Origin: Bradyrhizobium sp. 138
GTDB taxonomy: Bacteria > Pseudomonadota > Alphaproteobacteria > Rhizobiales > Xanthobacteraceae
Length of the DNA: 64,000 nt
Direction of reading: 5' to 3'
Assembly (NCBI RefSeq): GCF_023074075.1
Contig: NZ_JADPKT010000094.1
Coordinates: 62,001 to 126,000 of the forward strand
The notes below the pieces were generated by a model. That model was not told the origin of the DNA. It saw only the letters and a list, made by a program, of their open reading frames with translations, and did no database searches. Shown here piece after piece: positions 7,907 to 16,944 of this stretch (its first letter is position 1; each line of letters begins with the position of its first letter). The position numbers and the translations under genes were made by a program.

Positions 7907-10774
7907 CTACGCCACGCGCCGGACAATGTTCAGCGTCTCGATGGTGCGGCCGACCTCCGATGCGGGGCACGGCTTGCCGAAATAGTAGCCCTGTACGGCG
8001 GTACAACCGCATTCGCGGACGAAGTCGAGTTGCTCCTCGGTCTCCACACCCTCGGCCGTCGTCTCGACGCCGAGCACGGAGCCGAGGCTTGCGATGGTGC
8101 GGACGATGGCTACGCTCTCAGGGCTTTCGCCGAGCGTGCCGACGAAGGAGCGGTCGATCTTGATGCGATCGAACGGAAACTTGCGCAAATAGCTCAGCGA
8201 GGAATAGCCGACGCCGAAATCGTCGAGGCTGACGCGTACCCCCAGCGCGCGGAGCTGGTGCAGGATTTCGATCGTGGCCTCGCTGTCGTCGAGCAGCGCC
8301 GTCTCGGTGACCTCGAGCTCGAGCCGCTGTGGCGGCAGGCCCGCTTCCGCCAGCGCGCTCGTGACCATCGCCACCAGCCCGCGCGAGCGGAACTGCACCG
8401 GCGACAGGTTCACTGCGACGGTGACATCGGGCCAGGACACGGCGGTCGCGCAGGCGCTGCGCAGCACCCATTCGCCGATCGGAACGATCAGGCCGTTCTC
8501 TTCCGCGATCGGAATGAACTCGGCCGGCGAGACGAAGCCGCGCGAGGGATGTTTCCACCGCAGCAGTGCCTCGAAGCCGGTGAGCTCCGACGAATCGAGC
8601 CGCACCTGTGGCTGGAATACCAGATGAAATTCACGTGCCTCCAGCGCGCCGCGCAGATCCTGCTCCAGCGCGTGCCGGCTGCGCGCCTCTTCTTCCATCT
8701 CGGGTTCGAACAGCTGATAGGCGCCGCGCCCCCTGGCCTTGGCCTGGTACAGCGCGAGGTCGGCGCATTTCATCAACTCGTCGGCATCGAGCCCGTGGTC
8801 GGGCGCGATCGCGATGCCGACGGAGACGCCGACGTGGATCGACTGACTTTCCAGCGGTGGCGGGTGGCCGATGATTTCGACGAGACGCCGGGCGAGCTTC
8901 TCGGCCGATTGCGGCTGCGGTCCGCGCTGGAGGATGGCGAACTCGTCGCCACCGAGGCGTGCGACGGTGTCGTGCTCGCCGACATTCTCCGTCAGGCGCG
9001 CTGCGACCCAGCGCAGCAGGCGGTCGCCGGCGGCATGGCCGAGGCGGTCGTTGACGGTCTTGAAATTGTCGAGGTCGAAGCACAGTACCGCCATCGCGCC
9101 GCCGGCGATCGCCACCTGGCTCAGTCCTTCGCCCATCTTCTCGCGGAACAGCGTGCGGTTGGGCAGGTCGGTGAGCGAATCGTGCCGCGCCATGTGCGCG
9201 ACGCGCGCCTGGGCCTTGTGGCGCTCGGTGACGTCCTCATAGGTGACGACCCAGCCGCCCTGTTCCATGCGCTTGTGATTGAGCTTGATGATGCGGCCGT
9301 CGTTCAAATTCCGGTGCAGCGTGTGCTCGCCTTCGCGCAGCCGTTCGACGTAATCGGCATAAAGCCTGGCCCCCGTCATGTTAGGATGGATGCCGAGCTC
9401 GCAGCTGTGCTCCATGATCTCGCGCATCGAGACGCCGGGCTTCACGATATCAGGCGACAGGCCGTACATCTCGATATAGCGGCGGTTGCAGACGATGACG
9501 CGCAGGCTCGAATCGAGCATGCACAGGCCCTGGCTCATGTTGTTCAGTGCAGCGTCGAAGCGTCGATACTGCTCGCTTAACTCCTCAACCGCGCGCTCGC
9601 GTTCGGTGATGTCCTCGTAGGTGGCGACGAAGCCGCCGTCCGGCAGCGCACAATAGCGCACCGAGATCACCGTATCGTTCGACATGCGTCGGCGCATCGG
9701 CGAGGAGTCGCGGCTCGCGATCCTGGCGCTGGCGGCTTCCAGGAGCTGTTGCGGGCTGTATTCGGAAGCGAACGCGCCGTTCGCCATCGAGCGCTCGATC
9801 AGCTCGGAAAGATGCGTGCCGGGCCGCGTCTCCTCGGGCGACAGCAGGTAGATCTTGCGGTAGGTGGTGTTGCAGACGCGCAGGCGCATGTCGCTGTCGT
9901 AGAAGGCGAGCCCGTGCGCCATGTTCTCCAGCGCAGCATCGAGGATGAAGTTCTGCTGTCTCAGCGTTTCCTCGTATTGCAGCCGCTCCGTGACGTCCTC
10001 GTGCACGGTCACCCAGCCGCCGTCGGGCAGGAAGCGGGAGACCGTCTGCACCATGCGCCCGTCATAACGCATCACCAGCAGGGATTTTGCCTTTCTGGTG
10101 CGCACGTCCTCCAACCTGGAGTTATGGAATTCGTCGGCCGGCATGCCCGGCAAATTGCCGCGCGACACCCAATGGTCGAGCACCGTGCGATGCGAGACCC
10201 CCGGCTTCACGATCCAGGGATCGAGGTTGTAGAGATTCAGGAACCGCTCGTTGCAGACGACGACGCGGCTGTCGGCGTCGTACATGATGAGGCCGTGCGA
10301 CATGTTGGCGAGAGCGTGCTGGCTGCGCTCGGTCTGTACGCGCAATTCCGCCTCGAGCCGGGCGAGGCGGCTGACATCGTCGCAGATCGTCATCCAGCCG
10401 CCACCGGGAAGCGGCTTCAGCTCGAGCGACATGACCAGACCGCTCGCAAGCCGCTGCTCGGTCCGGAACGGCTTTCCGCCTGCGATCTGCGCCATCCGCG
10501 CCGAATACAGCGCGTCGAGCTCGGTTTTCGGAAAGTTGCCACGCCCGGCGCTGTGCGCGAGCACCTCGCGGTAGCTCGTACCCACCCGCACGATGTCGGC
10601 CGACATGTCGAACAGAGACAGATAACATTGGTTGACCAACACGATCTGGTTGTCGGCATCGTAGACGCAGACGCCCTGCTCCATGTGGTCGAGCGCAAGC
10701 TGGCTCAGCGCGACCAGGGCCTCCGGGCCTTGCTCGCGGCGTGCACCAAGCTCGTTGTCGCAGGTCGACGTCAT
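7907..10774 (-). CDS. Four-PAS GGDEF-EAL bifunctional c-di-GMP protein
   Basis: 955 residues without membrane segments. Four PAS-type repeats occur at about 24-135, 150-262, 276-392 and 402-516, each starting with a pattern like ALxNMxxGLxxYD and ending GGWVxTYEDVTER. The GGDEF domain (about 525-675) has an intact RLGGDEF at 606-612. The EAL domain (about 695-945) has FEALLRW at 734-740, NLSPVQF, EVTETALL, DDFGVGYSS, KIDRSF, AEGVE and QGYYFGKP. Both cyclase and phosphodiesterase activities look possible. No I-site RxxD is seen five residues upstream of GGDEF. PAS ligands are unknown. The stop lies 201 bp downstream of the tctC start. Confidence 0.92.
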   Translation of the reverse strand: MTSTCDNELGARREQGPEALVALSQLALDHMEQGVCVYDADNQIVLVNQCYLSLFDMSADIVRVGTSYREVLAHSAGRGNFPKTELDALYSARMAQIAGGKPFRTEQRLASGLVMSLELKPLPGGGWMTICDDVSRLARLEAELRVQTERSQHALANMSHGLIMYDADSRVVVCNERFLNLYNLDPWIVKPGVSHRTVLDHWVSRGNLPGMPADEFHNSRLEDVRTRKAKSLLVMRYDGRMVQTVSRFLPDGGWVTVHEDVTERLQYEETLRQQNFILDAALENMAHGLAFYDSDMRLRVCNTTYRKIYLLSPEETRPGTHLSELIERSMANGAFASEYSPQQLLEAASARIASRDSSPMRRRMSNDTVISVRYCALPDGGFVATYEDITERERAVEELSEQYRRFDAALNNMSQGLCMLDSSLRVIVCNRRYIEMYGLSPDIVKPGVSMREIMEHSCELGIHPNMTGARLYADYVERLREGEHTLHRNLNDGRIIKLNHKRMEQGGWVVTYEDVTERHKAQARVAHMARHDSLTDLPNRTLFREKMGEGLSQVAIAGGAMAVLCFDLDNFKTVNDRLGHAAGDRLLRWVAARLTENVGEHDTVARLGGDEFAILQRGPQPQSAEKLARRLVEIIGHPPPLESQSIHVGVSVGIAIAPDHGLDADELMKCADLALYQAKARGRGAYQLFEPEMEEEARSRHALEQDLRGALEAREFHLVFQPQVRLDSSELTGFEALLRWKHPSRGFVSPAEFIPIAEENGLIVPIGEWVLRSACATAVSWPDVTVAVNLSPVQFRSRGLVAMVTSALAEAGLPPQRLELEVTETALLDDSEATIEILHQLRALGVRVSLDDFGVGYSSLSYLRKFPFDRIKIDRSFVGTLGESPESVAIVRTIASLGSVLGVETTAEGVETEEQLDFVRECGCTAVQGYYFGKPCPASEVGRTIETLNIVRRVA

Positions 10775-10931
10775 GGGATCGGCGGGTCTCGGCGGGCAAT
10801 AAACTTAACGCAACCTAATTCAGCCACCGAGCGTAGCGAAGAGGCGGGAAAATTCCCTTAAGCGCAGTAGTTTACGGAGGGTGACTGGCGATGCCGAGCG
10901 AGTGCGCAAACGGCCGGCCAGCAAGGCGATA

Positions 10932-11007
10932 GCCCGTAGCCCGGATAAGCGTAGCGATATCCGGGCCGACCGTTCCGGCATGTCGCTGGCGCTCATGCGG
11001 GCTACGG
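10932..11007. repeat. Palindromic intergenic repeat, family F
   Basis: About 76 bp bounded by AGCCCGTAGC and GCGGGCTACGG, with an inner CCCGGATA...TATCCGGG stem. It lies between the minus-strand GNAT gene and the start of the PAS-GGDEF-EAL gene. Confidence 0.6.
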
Positions 11008-11021
11008 AGCCGAGCTTTGCT

Positions 11022-11897
11022 CTACGGCCCGTACAACACGAGTTCCGTATCCGTGAGATCGCCGAGCTGGGGCCGATGCGGCCCCTTGAAATATTTGCGA
11101 CCGCGCCGCTCGGTATAAATACCGACAAGGCCGGGAATCGGCCCGTTGGAATCGATCGCCACCGAGATCTTGCCGAGCCGAAGCAGCAGCCGGCCGATAC
11201 GGCCTGCGCATTCGGCGTATTCCGCGGCGCTCCGGCAATAGATCAGCTTCATCGCAGGCGGCGCAATAAAGCCGCGGCGGATACGCACGGGTTGCAGGAT
11301 GAAGGGAAATGTTCCCTGCGGCGTGCGGCAGACCAGACTGAGGCAATTGTAGCGCGCATGCCGCGTCAGCAACTCGGTCTCGGATTCGGAAAGCCCCTCG
11401 ATCGTCTTGGCGTGAGGCGAGATGACCTCGATCTCGCTCCAGCGCGGGACGCGCGCCAGTGCAGGCACCGAGAAGAAGATGCCGCGGCAATAGGCGCGAA
11501 AGCCCTGGGTCTCGATGATCGGCCAGGTCCAAGGCGCCGGAGAGATGTTGAAGTAAGTCACGTCCTTGTGCCGCTGGGCGATCTTGGTCAGCAACGGAGC
11601 GTAATTGCGATAGGCCGGATCGACATACCAGCTCGACAGGTTGCATTGGATGGCGGTCTCGTCGCCGTTCTTGCGCGCCGTGTAGATCAACAGCAGCACG
11701 CCGACCGGCGTCCCGTCATTGTCGAGCATGTAGCCGAAGCGCGGATAGCCCTCCGGCACCGAGCGGAAGGCCTGCCGGCGCAGACCCTGGATCCAATAGT
11801 CCCGCGAGCGGCCGACGAAGCCGCGCGTCAGCAGGTCCGCGATCGCTTCCGCGTCGGACTCGGTGATCTCGCGGCATCGCACCTTGGTGTGAATCAC
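11022..11897 (-). CDS. GNAT-type acyltransferase of the carrier-protein ligase locus
   Basis: About 291 residues if started at GTG 11897; ATG 11954, overlapping the ligase gene by 20 bp, is an alternative. The N-terminal half (VRCREITESDAEAIADLL ... PVGVLLLIY ... WYVDPAYRNYAPLL ... GFRAY) has the strand-helix pattern of a GNAT acyltransferase, including the WYVDPAYR strand before the acyl-CoA loop. The C-terminal half (about 150-291) is unassigned. It is third in a minus-strand operon after an acyl-CoA-dehydrogenase-like gene and an amino-acid:[carrier-protein] ligase. Transfer of an aminoacyl group from the carrier protein is an inference from context. Confidence 0.72.
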   Translation of the reverse strand: MIHTKVRCREITESDAEAIADLLTRGFVGRSRDYWIQGLRRQAFRSVPEGYPRFGYMLDNDGTPVGVLLLIYTARKNGDETAIQCNLSSWYVDPAYRNYAPLLTKIAQRHKDVTYFNISPAPWTWPIIETQGFRAYCRGIFFSVPALARVPRWSEIEVISPHAKTIEGLSESETELLTRHARYNCLSLVCRTPQGTFPFILQPVRIRRGFIAPPAMKLIYCRSAAEYAECAGRIGRLLLRLGKISVAIDSNGPIPGLVGIYTERRGRKYFKGPHRPQLGDLTDTELVLYGP

Positions 11898-11934
11898 GCT
11901 CGTCTTACCCGTGGAAATGACAGGCCTCGTTTGG

Positions 11935-12915
11935 TTAACGCCAGCCCTCGACATGGGTGTCGGTCGTGACCGGCGGCTGCAGGCCCAGGACGTCCCGCAC
12001 CTTGGCGGGCCAGACGGAAAGGTCGGTGCCGTGGGTGTGGAACATGGCGACGGCCAGCCGGTCCATGCCGAAGGCGACGCAGCCGGTATGGGCTGGCTCG
12101 CCGCCGGCATCCTGGATGCCCCAGGTCGTGCCGAAATGCTCGCGGTGATAGTTGAAGCTCATGCACGCCGTCGGTTGCTCTTCCGAGCGCAGCGGAATGA
12201 GGAGCTCGAACTTGAGCTGCTGCTGCTTCTGGCTCACCGCCTTCATCTGGCCGACACGGCCGAAGAAGGGATCGCTGGCATAGTCGACACGGAAGGTGAG
12301 ACCGAGATCGGTCGCAATCGCCTGCGCGCGCACCATCCAGCGCTCGCGGAAATCGGCGACGTCGTCGGGGCTGCCGATGCAGACATACTCGCGCATCCGG
12401 AACGATTGCAGCCGGTCGAGATGCTTCGACGGCTCGCGGCGGAAGCAATCCGCGGCCACGTCGAAGCGCAGGCCGCCCTTCGGCAAGGGTCCGCGGCTCG
12501 CCGCGATCGGATAGACCGGATAGCAGGCGGCCGGCGACAGCACGAGGTCGGCGGGCGACAGCGAGGTGGTCCAGTCGCCACCGGCATCGAAGCGGCTCAC
12601 CGCGGCGTTGATCTCGCGCTCGGTGCCGTGCAGGCCGCAAACGCAGCCGAGCAGGTTCGGAAAGCTCTTGAGGTAGCCGGATTTTTCCAGCTGAGCCCGG
12701 CTCATCACCGGCGGGAAACGCATCACCTCGGTGCCGGTCTCGCGATGGCTCGTGATCAGCGCGGCGAGCTTCTCGACGATGCCTTCATAGAGTGCGGTAC
12801 GGGCATAGACCCCGTCGGCGCCCATGCGGTGGAACAGCTTGTCGGCCAGATGATCGAGCGGATCGATCAGCTGCGGCGCGGTCGCGGGCGAGTTGGGGAG
12901 GACGGCAATGTTCAT
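11935..12915 (-). CDS. Amino-acid:[carrier-protein] ligase (class II aaRS-like)
   Basis: 326 residues, equivalent to the seryl-tRNA-synthetase-like catalytic core with no tRNA-binding domain. Motif 2 is CFRREPSKH...FRMREY and motif 3 AFGMDRLAVA. The zinc ligands known for B. japonicum Bll0957 are in place as Cys131, Glu176 and Cys279. That family activates a small amino acid (glycine in B. japonicum, alanine in Agrobacterium) as the adenylate and loads it on the phosphopantetheine of a small carrier protein, not on tRNA. Neighbours match: the carrier protein at 14546 is divergent, with a flavoprotein and a GNAT in the same operon. Amino-acid specificity is inferred from the family only. Confidence 0.93.
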   Translation of the reverse strand: MNIAVLPNSPATAPQLIDPLDHLADKLFHRMGADGVYARTALYEGIVEKLAALITSHRETGTEVMRFPPVMSRAQLEKSGYLKSFPNLLGCVCGLHGTEREINAAVSRFDAGGDWTTSLSPADLVLSPAACYPVYPIAASRGPLPKGGLRFDVAADCFRREPSKHLDRLQSFRMREYVCIGSPDDVADFRERWMVRAQAIATDLGLTFRVDYASDPFFGRVGQMKAVSQKQQQLKFELLIPLRSEEQPTACMSFNYHREHFGTTWGIQDAGGEPAHTGCVAFGMDRLAVAMFHTHGTDLSVWPAKVRDVLGLQPPVTTDTHVEGWR

Positions 12916-12969
12916 GGGTCGATGTCCTGCTATCTCAAAATTGTTCTTGTTGGTTCAGTCGCCAAGCAT

Positions 12970-14187
12970 TTAGTCACGAAGGTTGGTCGGCACGCCGCTC
13001 ATCAGCGTCGATGTCGCGGCATTGGCCAGAATGCGGTCGTTGTTGATCATGATCGGGGACGACAACACGTCGCGCAGGTGTCGGCCCATGGTGAACTCGC
13101 CGTCGTTGCGGTAGCCGGAGAGGCCGGCTGTGCGCATCGCATGCATCACGGTCTCGACCGCGAGCTCGGAGGCCTGCACCTTCAGAAGCGTGATCGAGGA
13201 CTGGAAGTCGAGCGAGCTCAACGCGCGCTCGTCATGCTCGGCGCGGGCGAAAGCGTCGATGTTGGCAGCGATCAGCGCGCGCAGCTTGGCCAGCGACATC
13301 TTTGCGGCGGTGAAGTGCGCCGCGGCCGGGGGCATCTGGCCGCCGGAAGAGCGCGCCGCCTTGCGGATGAAGGCCTGCGCGCGGGTTACGGCTGCGGCGG
13401 CGATACCGGCCCAGGCCGACGACCAGCACAGATGTGCGAACGGCGTCATGGTCTGGGCGTGGATCTTGTCATAGGATTCCGGGAAGACCCGGTCGGCGGG
13501 GCAATCGACCTTCAGCTCGAAGCCGGTCGAGCAGGTGCCGCGCATGCCGAGCGTTTCCCAACTCAGTGTCCGCTTCAGCGAGTAATCGTCCTTGGCAAGC
13601 GCCAGCAGTACCTGGTCGGAGGCGGCGGCATTGGTGGCGCGGCGGGCGATGGTGACGAGACCATCGGCCTCGGCGCCGTAGGAGATCACGGTGGCGTCGC
13701 GCACCAGCGAAACCGTGTCACCGGCATGGTCGACGGCGGCGGCGCTGGCGCGGATGTTGCCGCCGTTCTGGCCTTCGGTGGTGGAGGAGGCGAGCAGCCA
13801 TTGGTCGCGGGCGACCCGGCGCATCACGGTTTCCATCCAGGGGATGCCGTGGCCGTGCCTGACGACGCAGGCAACCTTGGTCTGGTGCATCGCGTAGATC
13901 ATCGCGGTCGAGGCACAGGCGCGTCCAAGCGTGTAGCAGATGTCGGTGACGTCGTAGATGGAGGCACCGAAGCCGCCGAACTCGACCGGGATCATGACGC
14001 CGAGCAGTTTTTGCTCGCGCGCGATCTCGAAAGCCTTGTGCGGGAAACGGGCGTCGCGATCGACCCCGTCGGCGTCGGCCGCCGCAGCGGCCGCGGTCCG
14101 GGCGGCGCGCTCGATCAGGGAGGGACCCTGCTCCAGGAAGCTGGTCTGCGTTTCGTCGACAGTGAGGACTGCTTCACGCACGTTCAT
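12970..14187 (-). CDS. Acyl-CoA-dehydrogenase-like flavoprotein of the carrier-protein locus
   Basis: 405 residues with the acyl-CoA dehydrogenase fold: helical N-terminal domain (GVMIPVEFGGFGAS), a central segment (LLASSTTEGQNGGNIRAS), and a C-terminal helical FAD domain (GLSGYRNDGEFTMGRHLRD). The usual C-terminal catalytic-Glu region (YEGT in many members) reads SSPIMINND here, so the base is missing or placed elsewhere. It is the first gene of the operon with the ligase and GNAT genes, divergent from the carrier-protein gene. By analogy with PltE-type enzymes, which oxidise carrier-bound prolyl groups, it may act on a carrier-bound acyl or aminoacyl group. That role is inference. Confidence 0.82.
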   Translation of the reverse strand: MNVREAVLTVDETQTSFLEQGPSLIERAARTAAAAAADADGVDRDARFPHKAFEIAREQKLLGVMIPVEFGGFGASIYDVTDICYTLGRACASTAMIYAMHQTKVACVVRHGHGIPWMETVMRRVARDQWLLASSTTEGQNGGNIRASAAAVDHAGDTVSLVRDATVISYGAEADGLVTIARRATNAAASDQVLLALAKDDYSLKRTLSWETLGMRGTCSTGFELKVDCPADRVFPESYDKIHAQTMTPFAHLCWSSAWAGIAAAAVTRAQAFIRKAARSSGGQMPPAAAHFTAAKMSLAKLRALIAANIDAFARAEHDERALSSLDFQSSITLLKVQASELAVETVMHAMRTAGLSGYRNDGEFTMGRHLRDVLSSPIMINNDRILANAATSTLMSGVPTNLRD

Positions 14188-14545
14188 ACTCGTCCGCCTC
14201 CGGTTTGCCGTTCGAGATCGCCGGCATCATTCGCGATGCGCGTCAGCGATCCTCCGGCCATCTTTGCTTGTGAGACGAGGCTACGGATTTAATTCAAATT
14301 CGTCGATGAAATAGAGGGTAAACAAAGTCCAATTCCGAATGAACAGTTAAGGTCGGGTTGTTTGCACCTCCCGATTTTCCGGCATCGCGTTAGGAATCTG
14401 GAAGATGCCTGAATTCCCGACAATCTGAGTCATCGTTTACTAAGAAACGCGAAGTATGAGTGCCGCCCATTGCGGGATCGGCAGGCCGTGCCCATCGTAG
14501 CGGCAAGCCGGTCCGACCTTTGACAGACAGACGGGAATTTTGCCG
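14188..14545. promoter_or_regulatory. Divergent intergenic region of the carrier-protein locus
   Basis: A 358-bp gap between the divergent flavoprotein and carrier-protein genes. It is clearly AT-richer than its surroundings around 14285-14360 and 14425-14460, as expected for promoters in both directions. No perfect inverted repeat or recognisable riboswitch is seen. ACGGGAA at 14531-14537 serves as ribosome-binding site for the carrier protein. Confidence 0.5.
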
Positions 14546-14818
14546 ATGCAAGCCTTTGATACCGAATTGCGCAATCGCATCATCAAGCTGGTGAAGGGCA
14601 TCCTCGAGCAGAATTCGCTCAGCGCCGACGTCCCGCCGTCGGCCAAACTCGTCGATGCCGGCCTGACCTCGATGGACATGGTCAATCTGATGCTCGGCGT
14701 CGAAGCCGAGTTCGACTTCACCATCCCGCAGTCCGAGATCACGCCGGAGAATTTCCAGTCCGTCGAGACGCTGGAGCGGATGGTGGCGACCCAGCTGCGG
14801 CTGGCGACCGCGGCTTAG
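14546..14818 (+). CDS. Aminoacyl carrier protein (phosphopantetheine protein)
   Basis: A 90-residue acidic helical protein. DAGLTSMDMVNLML contains the phosphopantetheine attachment serine (Ser42) in the D-x-G-L-x-S-M-D context of acyl and peptidyl carrier proteins. It resembles the carrier partner of the B. japonicum glycine:[carrier-protein] ligase more than AcpP, whose motif is typically DSLD. ATG 14546 is preferred; a TTG two codons upstream is in frame. It is the divergent partner of the ligase operon and the presumed acceptor of the activated amino acid. Confidence 0.92.
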   Translation: MQAFDTELRNRIIKLVKGILEQNSLSADVPPSAKLVDAGLTSMDMVNLMLGVEAEFDFTIPQSEITPENFQSVETLERMVATQLRLATAA

Positions 14819-14939
14819 GTCGGGCGCGCGCCTCAGCCTCCTCACACCATCGGCATCATCTCACCACCCCCGTTCCAAAGCCGCCGCAAAACTGGCATAG
14901 CTTAACCATGCCGTATGTGGCGAACATGGTGGAGCAGGC

Positions 14940-15815
14940 ATGACGCGGGCGGTATTGGGCATCATCGGCGGCTCGGGCATTTATGACCTGCCGGGCCTCG
15001 AGGGTGCGCGCGAAGAGGTGATCGAGAGCCCCTGGGGCGAGCCGTCGGCTCCCTTAAGGCGCGGCACCATCGCCGGCCTGCCGATCGTGTTCCTGCCGCG
15101 GCATGACAAGGGCCACCGGCTGTCACCCTCCGACATCAACTATCGCGCCAATATCGATGTGCTGAAGCGTGCCGGCGTCACCGACCTGATCTCGCTGTCG
15201 GCCTGCGGCTCCTTTAAGGAGGAACTGCCGCCCGGCACGTTCGTTCTCGTCGATCAATTCGTCGACCGCACCCACAAGCGCGAGAGTTCGTTCTTCGGCC
15301 GGGGCTGCGTCGCGCATGTGTCGATGGCGCATCCGGTCTCGCCGCGGCTGCGCATCCATCTTGCCGCAGCCGCCGAGGCCGAGGGCATCCCAATCGGGCG
15401 CACCGGTACCTATGTCTGCATGGAGGGGCCGCAATTCTCGACCTACGCCGAGAGCATGACCTACAAGACGCTGGGCTATTCGGTGATCGGCATGACCAAC
15501 ATGCCTGAAGCGAAGCTCGCGCGCGAGGCGGAGATCTGTTACGCCACCGTCGCAATGGTGACGGATTTCGACTGCTGGCATCCCGACCACGATGCCGTCA
15601 CGGTGCAGGACATCATCCGTGTGCTGACGTCGAACGCCGACAAGGCGAAGGCGCTGGTGGCGCGGCTAGCAAGAGATTTTCCGCGCGAGCATGAGCCGTG
15701 TCCGATCGGCTCGGACCGTGCGCTCGACACCGCGCTGATCACTGCGCCCGAGGCACGCGATCCGGAGCTGCTTAGGAAGCTCGACGCGGTGGCCGGGCGC
15801 GTGCTGCGGGCGTGA
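14940..15815 (+). CDS. mtnP: S-methyl-5'-thioadenosine phosphorylase
   Basis: 291 residues of the PNP/MTAP trimeric family. Motifs: GIIGGSGIYDLPGL (phosphate-binding), LPRHDKGHRLSP, LSACGSFKEELPPG, YVCMEGPQFST with the substrate-binding Met-Glu, IGMTNMPEAKLAREAEI, and TDFDCWH. The TDFD signature and N-terminal sequence fit MTA phosphorylase, which cleaves methylthioadenosine to adenine and methylthioribose-1-phosphate. GGAGCAGG precedes the ATG. It is followed after 18 bp by mtnA, which uses its product. Confidence 0.95.
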   Translation: MTRAVLGIIGGSGIYDLPGLEGAREEVIESPWGEPSAPLRRGTIAGLPIVFLPRHDKGHRLSPSDINYRANIDVLKRAGVTDLISLSACGSFKEELPPGTFVLVDQFVDRTHKRESSFFGRGCVAHVSMAHPVSPRLRIHLAAAAEAEGIPIGRTGTYVCMEGPQFSTYAESMTYKTLGYSVIGMTNMPEAKLAREAEICYATVAMVTDFDCWHPDHDAVTVQDIIRVLTSNADKAKALVARLARDFPREHEPCPIGSDRALDTALITAPEARDPELLRKLDAVAGRVLRA

Positions 15816-15833
15816 GACGAAAGGCAGAATGCC

Positions 15834-16940
15834 ATGAAGGTCGACGGCAAGCATTTCCGCAGCATCTGGCGCGAAGGCGACGGCTGGTCGATCGGCGCGA
15901 TCGATCAGCGCCGGCTGCCGCACGAGTTCGTCGTTGCAAAGCTGATATCGTGTGAAGATGCAGTCGTCGCCATCCGCGACATGCTGGTGCGCGGCGCGCC
16001 GCTGATCGGCGCCACCGCGGCCTATGGCATGGCGCTCGCCATGCGCGAGGACGCCTCCGACGCCGGCCTGAAGCGCGCTTACGACAAGCTCGTGGTGGCG
16101 CGCCCGACGGCGATCAATCTGAAATGGGCGCTGGACGAAATGCGTGCGACGCTCGCGCCGATCGATCCGATTGAAAGGGCCGAGGCAGCCTACGCGCGCG
16201 CCGACGAGATCGTCGAGCAGGATGTCGAGATCAACCGCGGCATTGCCGGCAACGGTCTGAAGCTGATCGACGCGATCGCATCGAAGAAGCCGGGCGAGAC
16301 GGTCAATGTGCTGACCCATTGCAATGCCGGCTGGCTCGCCACCGTCGATTGGGGCACGGCGACGGCGCCAATCTATCTTGCGCATGAGCGCGGCATCAAG
16401 ATCCATGTCTGGGTCGACGAGACGCGTCCGCGCAACCAGGGCGCCTCGCTCACCGCCTGGGAGCTCGGCCATCACGGCGTGCCGCACACCGTGATCCCCG
16501 ACAATACCGGCGGGCACCTTATGCAGCACGGTATGGTCGATCTCGCCATCGTCGGCACCGACCGCGTCGCCGCCAATGGCGACGTCTGCAACAAGATCGG
16601 CACCTATCTGAAGGCGCTCGCCGCGCACGACAACGGCGTGCCGTTCTACGTCGCGCTGCCGTCACCGACGATCGATTTTGCCGTCCATGATGGTATCCGC
16701 GACATCCCCATCGAGCAGCGCAGCGGCACGGAGGTCACCGACATGACCGGCCGCACGGCCGACGGGAGATTGGAAACGGTGCGTATCGTGCCGGAGGGAT
16801 CGCCGGTCGCGAACTACGCCTTCGATGTGACGCCGGCCCGGCTCGTGACCGGCCTCATCACCGAGCGCGGTGTACTGAAGCCGGATCGTGGATCGCTCGC
16901 GGCGGCCTTCCCGGAGCGGATCGCTGCTGCGGCGAAATAG
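15834..16940 (+). CDS. mtnA: Methylthioribose-1-phosphate isomerase
   Basis: 368 residues, eIF2B-related. The catalytic Cys163 lies in LTHCNAGWLAT and Asp243 in GTDRVAANGD; GAPLIGATAAYG and NKIGTYLKA are also family signatures. It converts methylthioribose-1-phosphate to methylthioribulose-1-phosphate. It forms a two-gene operon with mtnP. No mtnB, mtnC, mtnD or mtnK follows; the next gene is a convergent HAD hydrolase. The fate of methylthioribulose-1-phosphate must therefore be encoded elsewhere or follow a shunt. Confidence 0.95.
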   Translation: MKVDGKHFRSIWREGDGWSIGAIDQRRLPHEFVVAKLISCEDAVVAIRDMLVRGAPLIGATAAYGMALAMREDASDAGLKRAYDKLVVARPTAINLKWALDEMRATLAPIDPIERAEAAYARADEIVEQDVEINRGIAGNGLKLIDAIASKKPGETVNVLTHCNAGWLATVDWGTATAPIYLAHERGIKIHVWVDETRPRNQGASLTAWELGHHGVPHTVIPDNTGGHLMQHGMVDLAIVGTDRVAANGDVCNKIGTYLKALAAHDNGVPFYVALPSPTIDFAVHDGIRDIPIEQRSGTEVTDMTGRTADGRLETVRIVPEGSPVANYAFDVTPARLVTGLITERGVLKPDRGSLAAAFPERIAAAAK

Positions 16941-16944
16941 GTCT

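Noticed and set aside
7661..9580. 639-codon plus-strand open frame
   Set aside because: It lies antisense to the four-PAS GGDEF-EAL gene, has no recognisable domain, and is rich in His/Arg/Ala as expected for the mirror frame of a high-GC gene.
10820..11128. Small minus-strand frame upstream of the GNAT gene end
   Set aside because: It is composed largely of the family F repeat and overlaps the GNAT gene in another frame.
14819..14939. SAM or adenosine-type riboswitch before mtnP
   Set aside because: The 121-bp leader shows no conserved riboswitch core or stable multi-stem structure.
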